Source: CAVQFO01 sp963711725
Lineage (GTDB): Bacteria > Pseudomonadota > Gammaproteobacteria > Nitrococcales > Aquisalimonadaceae
Length of the DNA: 64,000 nucleotides
NCBI GenBank assembly: GCA_963711725.1
Contig: CAVQFO010000020.1
Coordinates: forward strand, 62,001-126,000
Reading direction: 5' to 3'
Shown here: piece after piece, positions 57,071 through 64,000 of the stretch
How the letters are laid out: every line of letters starts with the position of its first letter
Numbering within the stretch: position 1 is the stretch's first letter
Made by a program: the position numbers and the translations under genes
The notes under the pieces: generated by a model
What the model saw: the letters and a program-made list of their open reading frames with translations, nothing else
Told to the model about the DNA's origin: nothing
Databases searched by the model: none

Positions 57071-59371
57071 TCAGTGCCGCTCGGCCGGACGCGCGCGCCT
57101 GCGATTCAGGTGCCGCTGAATCCTCCGCTCGCTCATGCTGCCCCAGAGGACCAGCATCGCCGGCAGGAACATCAGGTCGAAGAACAGCGCTGCGAGCAGC
57201 CCGGCGGCGGACAACACACCGAACGCCTGCGTGGGGCGGAATTCCGATAGCGCGAGGATCAGGAACTGCGCGCAGAGGATCGTCGTGGTGGCGGTCACGG
57301 CGCGGCCGTTATGGTGAAGCGTTCGGCCCAGTGCGCTCACGGGAGAGGCGCCCGCCGCGCGACGGCGGGAATAGCCGTGGTACAGATGAATTGTGTCGTC
57401 CACGGCGATTCCCAGGGCAATGCTGGCGATCATGGCGGTTGCCATATCCAGCCAGATACCCAGGAGCCCCATCAGAGCGAAGATCAACGCGATCGGGGCC
57501 AGATTGGGGACCATGCACAAGGCGGCCGCCCGCATGGAGCGCCATAACAGGGCCATTAGGCCGAAAACCAGCAGGGTCACCGCGATCAGACTGCGCACCT
57601 GCCCTTGGACCAGCAGTGCGACCTGATCGGCGAACAAGCGCCCGATGCCCGCGATGTGCCAGGTCATGCCTGCCATATCCGAGCTTCGTAGATGGTGGCG
57701 AAGTCGCATCATCAACCGGTTGATCTCGTCGGCCCCATGGACTGTGGCATTCAGAATCAGGCGGGTGCGCCGGAAATCGTGATCGACCACGTCGTAGAGA
57801 TCGCTCCCGTCATAGACGAACAGGTACTGCGCGATGAGGCGCTCGCTGCGCGGAATCCGCCGGTATGCCGGATTACCTCCGTGAAACGCAAAATTCATTT
57901 CCTCGATTTGATCGGGCAACGAAAAGGCGTAGTTCACTTCCGGCTGGCCCTTGACCCAGTGCTCGATCCGGCTTATCGCGCGGAGGCGGTCCGGTTTCTT
58001 CAGTCCATCCCTCCGGGGTGCGTCGAAGACCACCTCCAGCGCGGTGACGCCGGAAAGGGCTTGTTCCACGCGATGGGTCGCCACCGTCAAGGGATGGTTC
58101 GGGCCGAAAAATCGATAGAGATCGGTTTCGACTCGGACGCGGGCCACGAATGGAATGCATATGACCAAGATCAGGACGGTTACGCCGACCACCCAGCCCG
58201 CCCGCCGAACCGCCACCCGGCCGATGGCTTGGGTGAACCGGGCCAGCAACACAGCGGTCCGCGGCACCGGCCATTCGCCGTCGCCCCAGCGGGCAATGAT
58301 CGGCGGCAGCAGCACGAGGCACAGCACGCTCAGCCACACCACGCCGCAGGCCGCCGCAAAACCCAGTGTCGCCACCGGGCGTATAGGGCTGAGCGTCAGG
58401 GAAAGCAGGCCCGCCGCGGTCGTCAGCGCGGTAAAGAGCGACGGCTTCCAGACCTCTGACAGCGCTTTCCGTACCCGGGCTTCGCCGTGCAGGCCTCGGC
58501 TCGCCGCCAGCCGGACCGCATTGAACAGATGGACCAGCATGGCCACGGCCAGCGCCGAAAGCAGGGGTGGAAGAATCGAGGAAACCAATGTGTAGGGGCG
58601 GCCCATGACCACGAGCAAACCAAGCGAGCCGCTTACCGTCGCACCGATCACCAACAGGGCCGATCCGAGCGCCACCGCTCGCCGAAACAGGACCCAGAGC
58701 AACAGCATGCCCACGATCATGGTTGCAGGAATGAAGGTCATGTTGTCGTGGAGCATTGCCCGTAGTTCGGCCACATCAAGGGCCAGAGGTCCCGCGACGG
58801 CGCGTACGTCGGCTTCCAGCCCGGCCGATCGAATCGACGCGCGGACGGTTTTCTCCAGCTGCAGTCGGCTCAGGCTGTCGTTCGAATCGCGGGGACGCAC
58901 GACCAGCGCCAGAGCAGAGCCATCCTTCGCCGCGAGCAAGCCTGGTACGAAACGGTCATGGATCACCCGCAGCCGCAAGGCCTCTGACGACTCCCGATCG
59001 GCGTCGGCGGGTGAAATCAACGGCTCCACTGCGAAACCGTCGGGCGTCGGTTCGACGTGATCCGCCGTGGTCACCGTTAGCGCGCGTTCGATCAGCGGGT
59101 TGCGCTGAAGCTTGCGGGCAAGTCCGTCAAAGCGTGTGAGGAAATCCTTCGAATAGATATCCGAAGCCCTGAAGAGGACCACCAGAATCTGGTCCTGTGG
59201 AAATTGCCGACGCAGCGCCTGGTCAAAGCGCACGGCCGGTGCTGATGGGGGCAGGTAAACGGCCGGCGCATTGTTGAACTTCAGGCCTATGAGCGACGCG
59301 GCGGGCAGTATCAACAGTAACAGAAGGACGGCCACGGACAGCCGCGGCCTGCGGAACAGGCAGTCGGTCAC
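57071..59371 (-). CDS. MMPL/RND superfamily transporter (lipid exporter type)
   Basis: A 766-residue transporter of the MMPL/SSD-like RND group. The first helix (LSVAVLLLLLILPAASLIGL) is followed by a periplasmic domain and five more helices; the pattern then repeats. The second set has GIAVDDTIHLYHGYSRR with the paired aspartates. Relatives export hopanoids, mycolyl or other lipids to the outer membrane. Its ATG overlaps the stop of the outer-membrane barrel gene by four bases, and a LolA-like gene precedes that, so the three are likely a lipid-trafficking unit. Confidence 0.86.
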   Translation of the reverse strand: MTDCLFRRPRLSVAVLLLLLILPAASLIGLKFNNAPAVYLPPSAPAVRFDQALRRQFPQDQILVVLFRASDIYSKDFLTRFDGLARKLQRNPLIERALTVTTADHVEPTPDGFAVEPLISPADADRESSEALRLRVIHDRFVPGLLAAKDGSALALVVRPRDSNDSLSRLQLEKTVRASIRSAGLEADVRAVAGPLALDVAELRAMLHDNMTFIPATMIVGMLLLWVLFRRAVALGSALLVIGATVSGSLGLLVVMGRPYTLVSSILPPLLSALAVAMLVHLFNAVRLAASRGLHGEARVRKALSEVWKPSLFTALTTAAGLLSLTLSPIRPVATLGFAAACGVVWLSVLCLVLLPPIIARWGDGEWPVPRTAVLLARFTQAIGRVAVRRAGWVVGVTVLILVICIPFVARVRVETDLYRFFGPNHPLTVATHRVEQALSGVTALEVVFDAPRRDGLKKPDRLRAISRIEHWVKGQPEVNYAFSLPDQIEEMNFAFHGGNPAYRRIPRSERLIAQYLFVYDGSDLYDVVDHDFRRTRLILNATVHGADEINRLMMRLRHHLRSSDMAGMTWHIAGIGRLFADQVALLVQGQVRSLIAVTLLVFGLMALLWRSMRAAALCMVPNLAPIALIFALMGLLGIWLDMATAMIASIALGIAVDDTIHLYHGYSRRRAAGASPVSALGRTLHHNGRAVTATTTILCAQFLILALSEFRPTQAFGVLSAAGLLAALFFDLMFLPAMLVLWGSMSERRIQRHLNRRRARPAERH

Positions 59372-61179
59372 ATCCGGGTCCTCCAGCCCACCACGAACAT
59401 GCTGTTGTCCTGATAGAAGCCGCCCAGCGTATCCTGTTCACCGCTGAAGAAGTGAGCACCCACGTAGAAGACGTTGGGTTCCCAGGCCTGGTAGCGGAGT
59501 TCCGGGTTGATGTAGAAATCAGAACGGTCGAGGCCCGCGCGGAACCGGACGTCCGCACTCCATCGGGCATGGTCGAACGGGGTTTCCACGTCCCCGGTGA
59601 TCAGGTAGTGGCGGTGGCGCTCCAGCGTATCGCCGGGCGCGATCAGTTCGTGGCCGGCGAGCTGCAACGTGACCCGCAGGTCTCGGTCTCCCGGAAAGAA
59701 ATCGCCGCCTATCACCCAGTCCAGTGCCGGTACCGTTCGCATCCCCAGGGTGTCGCCATCGGTCACGGGCACATCGCTTTGCCAGGCGGCCTCCGCACGC
59801 CAGGTGACCTGCCCCGCAGCCCGACTCAGGCCGCCGCCCGCGACCCAGGTCCACGGATGCCGGGCATGGAAAGTATCACCGGGGGCGGCCTGCACGGCGG
59901 CGGCCGGATTGCCGGTGGTGAGCAGCACTTGGCGCGCTTGGCTGTCCAGCTCGTAGTAGGGCAGGGATTGCCGTACCCGCTGCAGGGTCAGTCCGGCGTC
60001 GAAGGCATGACCGGTCGTCTCCCAGCGGACGCCGGCGCCACCGGCACCGGTTACATCGTCCTCGAACGAACCGTTGGAGACGAGATACCGCATGGTGGGG
60101 CTGGTCGGCTGGCCGAGCACGCGGCCCGTGCGCTGATCCACCGGCGACCAGATGCTGTCGAAATCGGGCAGAACGGCGCCTCGGAACCGCGGAAGCAGGA
60201 CGATGTCGAGGCTGCTTTCCTTGCCGTAGAGCTGGAGGCGGGCCGCCAGCTCCGTTCGCCGCCGGTCTTTCAGCTTGTCCAGCGGTCCCCGAGTGAGATC
60301 CTTCACGCTGATCTGATCCGTGGGCGGGATCTCGTCGACTCGCCCCCAGAGTATCCGCTGGGTGCCTAGGGTGAGATCATACGACCGGCCGTGGTAACGG
60401 ACGTAGTCTTCGTCGTAATCGAGTTTGAGCGCGTTGAAATGGGCTCCGCCGCTTTGGGCGTAACCGTCCGCGCGCGCCGTGAGTTTGACATCCCAGCGTG
60501 GCTTCGGCAGCCACCGAATTCCGCCGCCGACATGGAGGTAACCCGCGCTGTCGGCGGGCGCGCTGTGGTCTGGCAGCCAGCCGGCTTCCATTTGGACGCG
60601 GTCCAGCGTGAACCGCACCGCGTCGGTCTCTCCGGCGTCGCCGGGCGAGGTGGATTGGGCGGGAGGCTTGCCCAGGACGATGGTCCCCGATCCAGTGGAG
60701 TCACTCTCTTCTGTCGGCGGGGCGCCGGGTTCGGCCGCCTTCGCGGTGTCGGTCACGACGGCGAAGTATCCCGTCTCCCTCGAACGGACTGGATATAACG
60801 CGGCGTGTTTGAATCCCGCGCCGAGAACCCTCCGCAGCCGATGATGAGCCGGCTCCGGGTCCCGGAACGCGCCCGCCCAGACGATCCATCCAGCATGCTG
60901 CTCCCGTTTGCGGATATACGCTTGGACATCGGCTTTGGAGAGACGGTCCTTGGCAGCCTTTGCTTGCACATAGCGCGCGAACCCGGTCAATCCCACGGCG
61001 TAGTATTCCTGGATGCACGCGCCTTTTCGGAGTTCCGCTGTCTCGCCCTCGCCGCGAAGCGCGTGAACGCGTTCGAGCGCCTGCTCACGGCTCAAGCAGG
61101 GCGGAGGGTCCGTTTGCGCCCTCAGGGGCGAGAAGGCCGCGATGGCGGGAACGGCCAAGACGACGGCAATCAGCCGCAT
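59368..61179 (-). CDS. Outer-membrane beta-barrel protein (DUF1302-like) with SPOR-like N-terminal region
   Basis: A protein of about 603 residues. The N-terminal signal (IAVVLAVPAIAAFSPLRAQ) is followed by a region that looks like a SPOR repeat (HAGWIVWAGAFRDPEPAHHR...AGFKHAALYPVRSRETGYFAVV). A low-complexity linker follows, then a long barrel-like part with alternating strands (LHVGGGIRWLP, RWDVKLTARADGY, YDLTLGTQRILWGRVDEIPP). The LGTQRILWGRVDEIPPTD block resembles DUF1302. The ATG at 61179 is chosen for the signal peptide; 61239 is possible. It probably receives lipid from the MMPL transporter (inference). Confidence 0.75.
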   Translation of the reverse strand: MRLIAVVLAVPAIAAFSPLRAQTDPPPCLSREQALERVHALRGEGETAELRKGACIQEYYAVGLTGFARYVQAKAAKDRLSKADVQAYIRKREQHAGWIVWAGAFRDPEPAHHRLRRVLGAGFKHAALYPVRSRETGYFAVVTDTAKAAEPGAPPTEESDSTGSGTIVLGKPPAQSTSPGDAGETDAVRFTLDRVQMEAGWLPDHSAPADSAGYLHVGGGIRWLPKPRWDVKLTARADGYAQSGGAHFNALKLDYDEDYVRYHGRSYDLTLGTQRILWGRVDEIPPTDQISVKDLTRGPLDKLKDRRRTELAARLQLYGKESSLDIVLLPRFRGAVLPDFDSIWSPVDQRTGRVLGQPTSPTMRYLVSNGSFEDDVTGAGGAGVRWETTGHAFDAGLTLQRVRQSLPYYELDSQARQVLLTTGNPAAAVQAAPGDTFHARHPWTWVAGGGLSRAAGQVTWRAEAAWQSDVPVTDGDTLGMRTVPALDWVIGGDFFPGDRDLRVTLQLAGHELIAPGDTLERHRHYLITGDVETPFDHARWSADVRFRAGLDRSDFYINPELRYQAWEPNVFYVGAHFFSGEQDTLGGFYQDNSMFVVGWRTRM

Positions 61180-61278
61180 CCCCTTCGCTCGACGCCCCGC
61201 AGCTGGCTCTGCTGTTTGCTGGGTTCGTTCCTGGAACAAAATGACTCCCTCGCGAGTTATGCCTTGGTGGGGCGTCTC

Positions 61279-62127
61279 CTACGGTCTGTACGGGCGGTCC
61301 AGCGTCGGGTCGGCGAGCGTGCGCGTATTAAACAGCGATGCGGGCAGTTTTTGGTTGTAGTGCACGCGTTCCATCGTGAGCCGCGTGGTGCTGCCGGACT
61401 CCAAATCGGTCATGACGCTATCCGTCATCGTCCAGAACCCGTCTATCCGTTCAATTTTCCGGGCTTCGAGCCGCTTGCTCGGTTTTTCATTCCCTTGGTA
61501 GTAGTCGACGCGCAACGGGAGGAGTGTGTGAGGGTCAATCCAACTGACGCGCTTTGTGTATACGGAGTTTGCCGGATCGTTGGGAACGCTTTCGACGATC
61601 TTGCAACGAATGCCGTGTACCGTCGCTTCACCGGTCAAGCGGTGGCGATCCTCAGACACATGGCGGGTCTGGAGATCCTCATAATAGACGTCGGAACCGA
61701 CGAAACGGCCACCGAGCCGACTCGACGAAATGCGGCGGACTCGGCCCAGCGCCGGGAGATAGATCCATTCATCGCTCGCCGCGTTTGGGTCGTCGTGCAC
61801 CAGCAGACCTGTTCCGGAGATGTCGGCTGGCGCGGTGAAGCGGATCAAGGTTTGCTTGCCGCCGTCGTCCGTATCCCGCCGGAACAGGAAGTAACGCCGT
61901 GTCCGCGGTTTGCTGTCAGGGGACTTCAAGACCATCGTGCCGGCGGTGACCATGGAGTGGCCGTCCGGACGTTGGTCGACCCGGCGGGCAAGTGCGGTTC
62001 CAGCCTGCACAGGTGTTACCGCTGCGGCAGCCGCCGGGGAAAAAACCGCGAAAATCAGCAGCACGGCCGTTGGCAAGATGGGGCGTCGCAGCCCAGTGGC
62101 CGTCAAGCTTGTCGAAACTGCAAGCAT
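61279..62127 (-). CDS. LolA-like outer membrane lipoprotein-sorting family protein
   Basis: A 282-residue periplasmic protein. The signal peptide (PILPTAVLLIFAVFSPAAAA) leads into a LolA/LolB-like half-barrel with MVLKSPDSKPRTRRYFLF, KQTLIRFTAPADISGTGLLV, IYLPALGRVRRISSSRLGG and FVGSDVYYEDL. These blocks match the group of COG2834-type proteins found beside MMPL/RND lipid exporters. The ATG at 62127 is preferred; the frame is open to 62190. It lies 99 bases upstream of the barrel gene. Confidence 0.85.
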   Translation of the reverse strand: MLAVSTSLTATGLRRPILPTAVLLIFAVFSPAAAAAVTPVQAGTALARRVDQRPDGHSMVTAGTMVLKSPDSKPRTRRYFLFRRDTDDGGKQTLIRFTAPADISGTGLLVHDDPNAASDEWIYLPALGRVRRISSSRLGGRFVGSDVYYEDLQTRHVSEDRHRLTGEATVHGIRCKIVESVPNDPANSVYTKRVSWIDPHTLLPLRVDYYQGNEKPSKRLEARKIERIDGFWTMTDSVMTDLESGSTTRLTMERVHYNQKLPASLFNTRTLADPTLDRPYRP

Positions 62128-62394
62128 GGTTAACCAGCCCTGTTGGTGCCCCGAGACAAGGCAGGGAGAGCGTGGCGGAGGCGGGGTCACGCTAAGCGGA
62201 AAGCCGCGCTAACCCGTCGGCCGGCGCCCGCTCTCCGGAAGGTTACAGCACCGAGCGCCTCTTCACGGGGAGGCCATCGCCGATACGAAACGCTTCCTGC
62301 GGGTCGCAGATCCGCGATGGGTACTTAGTGAAGGAACCCTATGAGAGGGTAGCAACGTTTGCGGGGTTCGTCTGTAGCCGCACCGTTTCCGGGG

Positions 62395-63265
62395 CTACTG
62401 GCTTTCCTTAGCAAGGCGCCGGCGGGCCAGGGCCAGCATGGCCTTTTGCAGGGGGTTTCTGTTGCCGCCGGGCCGCCACGTTCGGGCGAGCCGTCCTCTG
62501 TAGGCGTCGAAATGCAAGCCGCGGGGGGCCGCCCGCACGCGGCCGCGGCCCAGAAGAATCTTGAGCGCTTCGGTCGCAGCCGCGCCGGCACATAGTTCGC
62601 AGGCCATCGGGGTAGACGGACCCCGCCCTTCGGCCAAATTGACTCGGCTGGGGTCGACCAGGTAGCCGATCTGGAGCATGGCGGGCGACAGCCCCAGCAG
62701 AAACCTCAAGCCCTGTTCCTCCTCGCTGTGCCCTTCAAGCCGGAAATAGTCTTCGAAGCTCATCCCGCCGGGAATGAAACACAAAAGTGCCGTTCCCATG
62801 CCGAGAGGGGCGGCGGTAATCGCCGGTATTTCCCTCTCCCAGCAGGCGGCGAACACCGCCCGCCGGATATCGAAGGCGAAGTAGTCCAGTGCGTCCACGT
62901 ACAAATCGACCCCGTCCAGAAATTCGTCGAGGTTGTCCGTCGAGACGCCTTCGGGAAACGCTTTGATGTCCAGGCTCGGATTGATGTCGCGAGCCATTTC
63001 CTCCATCACTTCGACCTTCGGCCCGGCCGATGGTGCTGACTGTGGCTCCGGCCTGGCGGTTGAAATTGTGCAATTCGAACGAATCGTAGTCGGCAATATT
63101 GAACGCACCGATACCCATTCGCGTGAGAGTCAGCAGATGTATGCCGCCTACGCCGCCCATCCCGGCCACGGCCACGCGTTTCCCCCGAAGTGTCGATAGT
63201 TCTTCCTGGGTGACCCAGCCAATGGTTCTCTGGAATGCTTCCTCGTGATCGAATGCCTGAGTCAT
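62395..63265 (-). pseudogene. ThiF/E1-like adenylyltransferase, interrupted by a +1 frameshift
   Basis: An E1/ThiF/MoeB-fold protein. The first frame has VAVAGMGGVGGIHLLTLTRMG (nucleotide loop), ADYDSFELHNFNRQAG with the ATP-site arginine, then loses homology after VSTIGRA. The second frame resumes as PKVEVMEEMARDINPSLDIK and runs to MACELCAGAAATEALKIL. An extra G at 63022-63024 (C's on the plus strand) causes the shift; corrected length is about 289 residues. Only one CXXC is seen, so the zinc site of MoeB/ThiF is incomplete. The start overlaps the acyltransferase stop by four bases. The protein it modifies is unknown. Confidence 0.83.
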
Positions 63266-64000
63266 GAAACCATGCCCATCGAGCGCGGAAGATTCGCCGG
63301 TTTCTCCGGTCTGATCAGTCCGGCGGTGGGGCGTCCCAAGCCCGAGAGCTGTTCCGGCAGGTTGGGTTCGAAATGATCGCGGATTTCCCCGTACAAGGTT
63401 CTCAGTTCCGGTCTGAGTTCACGAAGTGCTTTTTCGAGGCTTAGCGCGTACGGTGCCCTGAAGCCATGATAATCCGTAAGCTGGCCTATGCGGGTGAAGT
63501 TGAGCCCCGAGCGCGCCAATAGCCGGGCAAGCCGGGGTTCCATCATGGCATAACTGTAGCGGCGGCCGGAGAGCCCGACCAGCGCGGCTGAGGCCACTGA
63601 CAAGGCGATAGCGATGATGGGGAAATGCCGGCTGTCCGGTAGTGGATCGGTATTGCCAATCGGTGTTCGGCTCTCGTCGGCACGTTTCCGGAATCGGGCG
63701 ACCACCGCAAGTCGGGAGACTTCGGCCACCTCATGGCGTGGCATGCTGCGCGGGTGCAGCTCTTCATTTTCGATGCTATGGCCGCCGAAGCGCTCGAAAG
63801 GCAACGGATCTGCCTGGCGCGGCGGCGCGGGAAGCACTAACCGGACGCAGCCAGCCGGGGTTCCCGTCTCGCGATGCCTCACAAGGCAGTGAAGCGCCCA
63901 CGGATCATACGCGTCAAGTTCGAGCCCACCGGGGCAGTCCTCTTCCTTTTCATAGCCGAACTCCCTGCAATAGACCTCGTAGCGAATGCGATGTATCGCG
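63262..64000 (-). CDS. PEP-CTERM/exosortase-associated N-acyltransferase (partial, 5' end outside window)
   Basis: The 3' ~246 codons of a GNAT-fold protein of the PEP-CTERM/exosortase-associated acyltransferase family, related to N-acyl amino acid synthases (FeeM type). The sequence opens at the edge with AIHRIRYEVYCREFGYE, followed by LELDAYDPWALHCLVRHRET, AGCVRLVLP, and EVAEVSRLAVVARFRKR, the autoinducer-synthase-like core with the conserved Arg and Glu. Such enzymes acylate amino acids from acyl-ACP. It is directly coupled to the ThiF-like gene. The start lies beyond base 64000. Confidence 0.85.
   Translation of the reverse strand, partial: AIHRIRYEVYCREFGYEKEEDCPGGLELDAYDPWALHCLVRHRETGTPAGCVRLVLPAPPRQADPLPFERFGGHSIENEELHPRSMPRHEVAEVSRLAVVARFRKRADESRTPIGNTDPLPDSRHFPIIAIALSVASAALVGLSGRRYSYAMMEPRLARLLARSGLNFTRIGQLTDYHGFRAPYALSLEKALRELRPELRTLYGEIRDHFEPNLPEQLSGLGRPTAGLIRPEKPANLPRSMGMVS

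Noticed and set aside
62128..62394. Possible c-di-GMP or other riboswitch upstream of the LolA-like gene
   Set aside because: I looked for the conserved GEMM-type core and hairpin layout and did not find it.

Overview
The window looks like a chromosomal piece of a GC-rich gammaproteobacterium. The evidence is the 16S/23S/5S operon, the housekeeping gene orders rph-yicC, gmk-rpoZ-spoT and ridA-recG, the block argC-erpA-anmK-M23 peptidase-tyrS-rRNA operon-birA-coaX (as in pseudomonads and relatives), and a Tat-exported high-potential iron-sulfur protein. That protein, plus the PEP-CTERM traits at the right end, would fit a Chromatiales/Ectothiorhodospiraceae-like lineage. This placement is inference; the 16S gene could settle it.

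Layout. 1-8.9 kb: an FAD-linked 2-hydroxyacid dehydrogenase, dinB, a small PlsC-type acyltransferase, a Ycf46-like AAA ATPase, a Rof-like Rho inhibitor, sirB2, and a minus-strand rph-rdgB-hemW-CPXCG group. 9-21.5 kb: yicC-gmk-rpoZ-spoT-moaB, a DUF302 protein, HiPIP, an acyl-CoA dehydrogenase, a MetF-like protein, then ridA-recG just downstream of a 268-bp MITE-like element. 21.7-29 kb: ubiC-ubiA, then an iron and peroxide neighbourhood (bfd, a frameshifted bfr, PilZ, peroxiredoxin, DUF3501, a two-cluster Fe-S protein, rubrerythrin, an Irr-like Fur regulator, hemJ). 29.3-35.4 kb: a TlpA-like thioredoxin and three consecutive CLC chloride transporter genes. 35.5-50.6 kb: argC, erpA, anmK, M23 peptidase, tyrS, a complete rRNA operon (16S-tRNA-Ile-tRNA-Ala-23S-5S) with three tandem promoters, a frameshifted M18 aminopeptidase, birA-coaX-SPOR protein and tRNA-Thr.

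50.7-64 kb is accessory in character. It holds a PEP-CTERM protein behind a well-spaced sigma-54 promoter, an adaptor plus RND permease with an unusual C-terminal tail, and an opposing run of genes. That run encodes a PEP-CTERM/exosortase-associated N-acyltransferase (cut by the window end), a frameshifted ThiF/E1-like protein, a LolA-like periplasmic protein, an outer-membrane barrel with a SPOR-like N-terminus, and an MMPL/RND transporter. I infer a pathway that makes an N-acylated amino acid or similar lipid and moves it to the outer membrane. This is the best candidate for an undescribed system here.

Two further themes stand out. A dispersed inverted-repeat family occupies at least five intergenic gaps. 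Three genes (bfr, M18 aminopeptidase, thiF-like) each carry one extra base that breaks an otherwise intact reading frame; these are either real pseudogenes or sequence errors.
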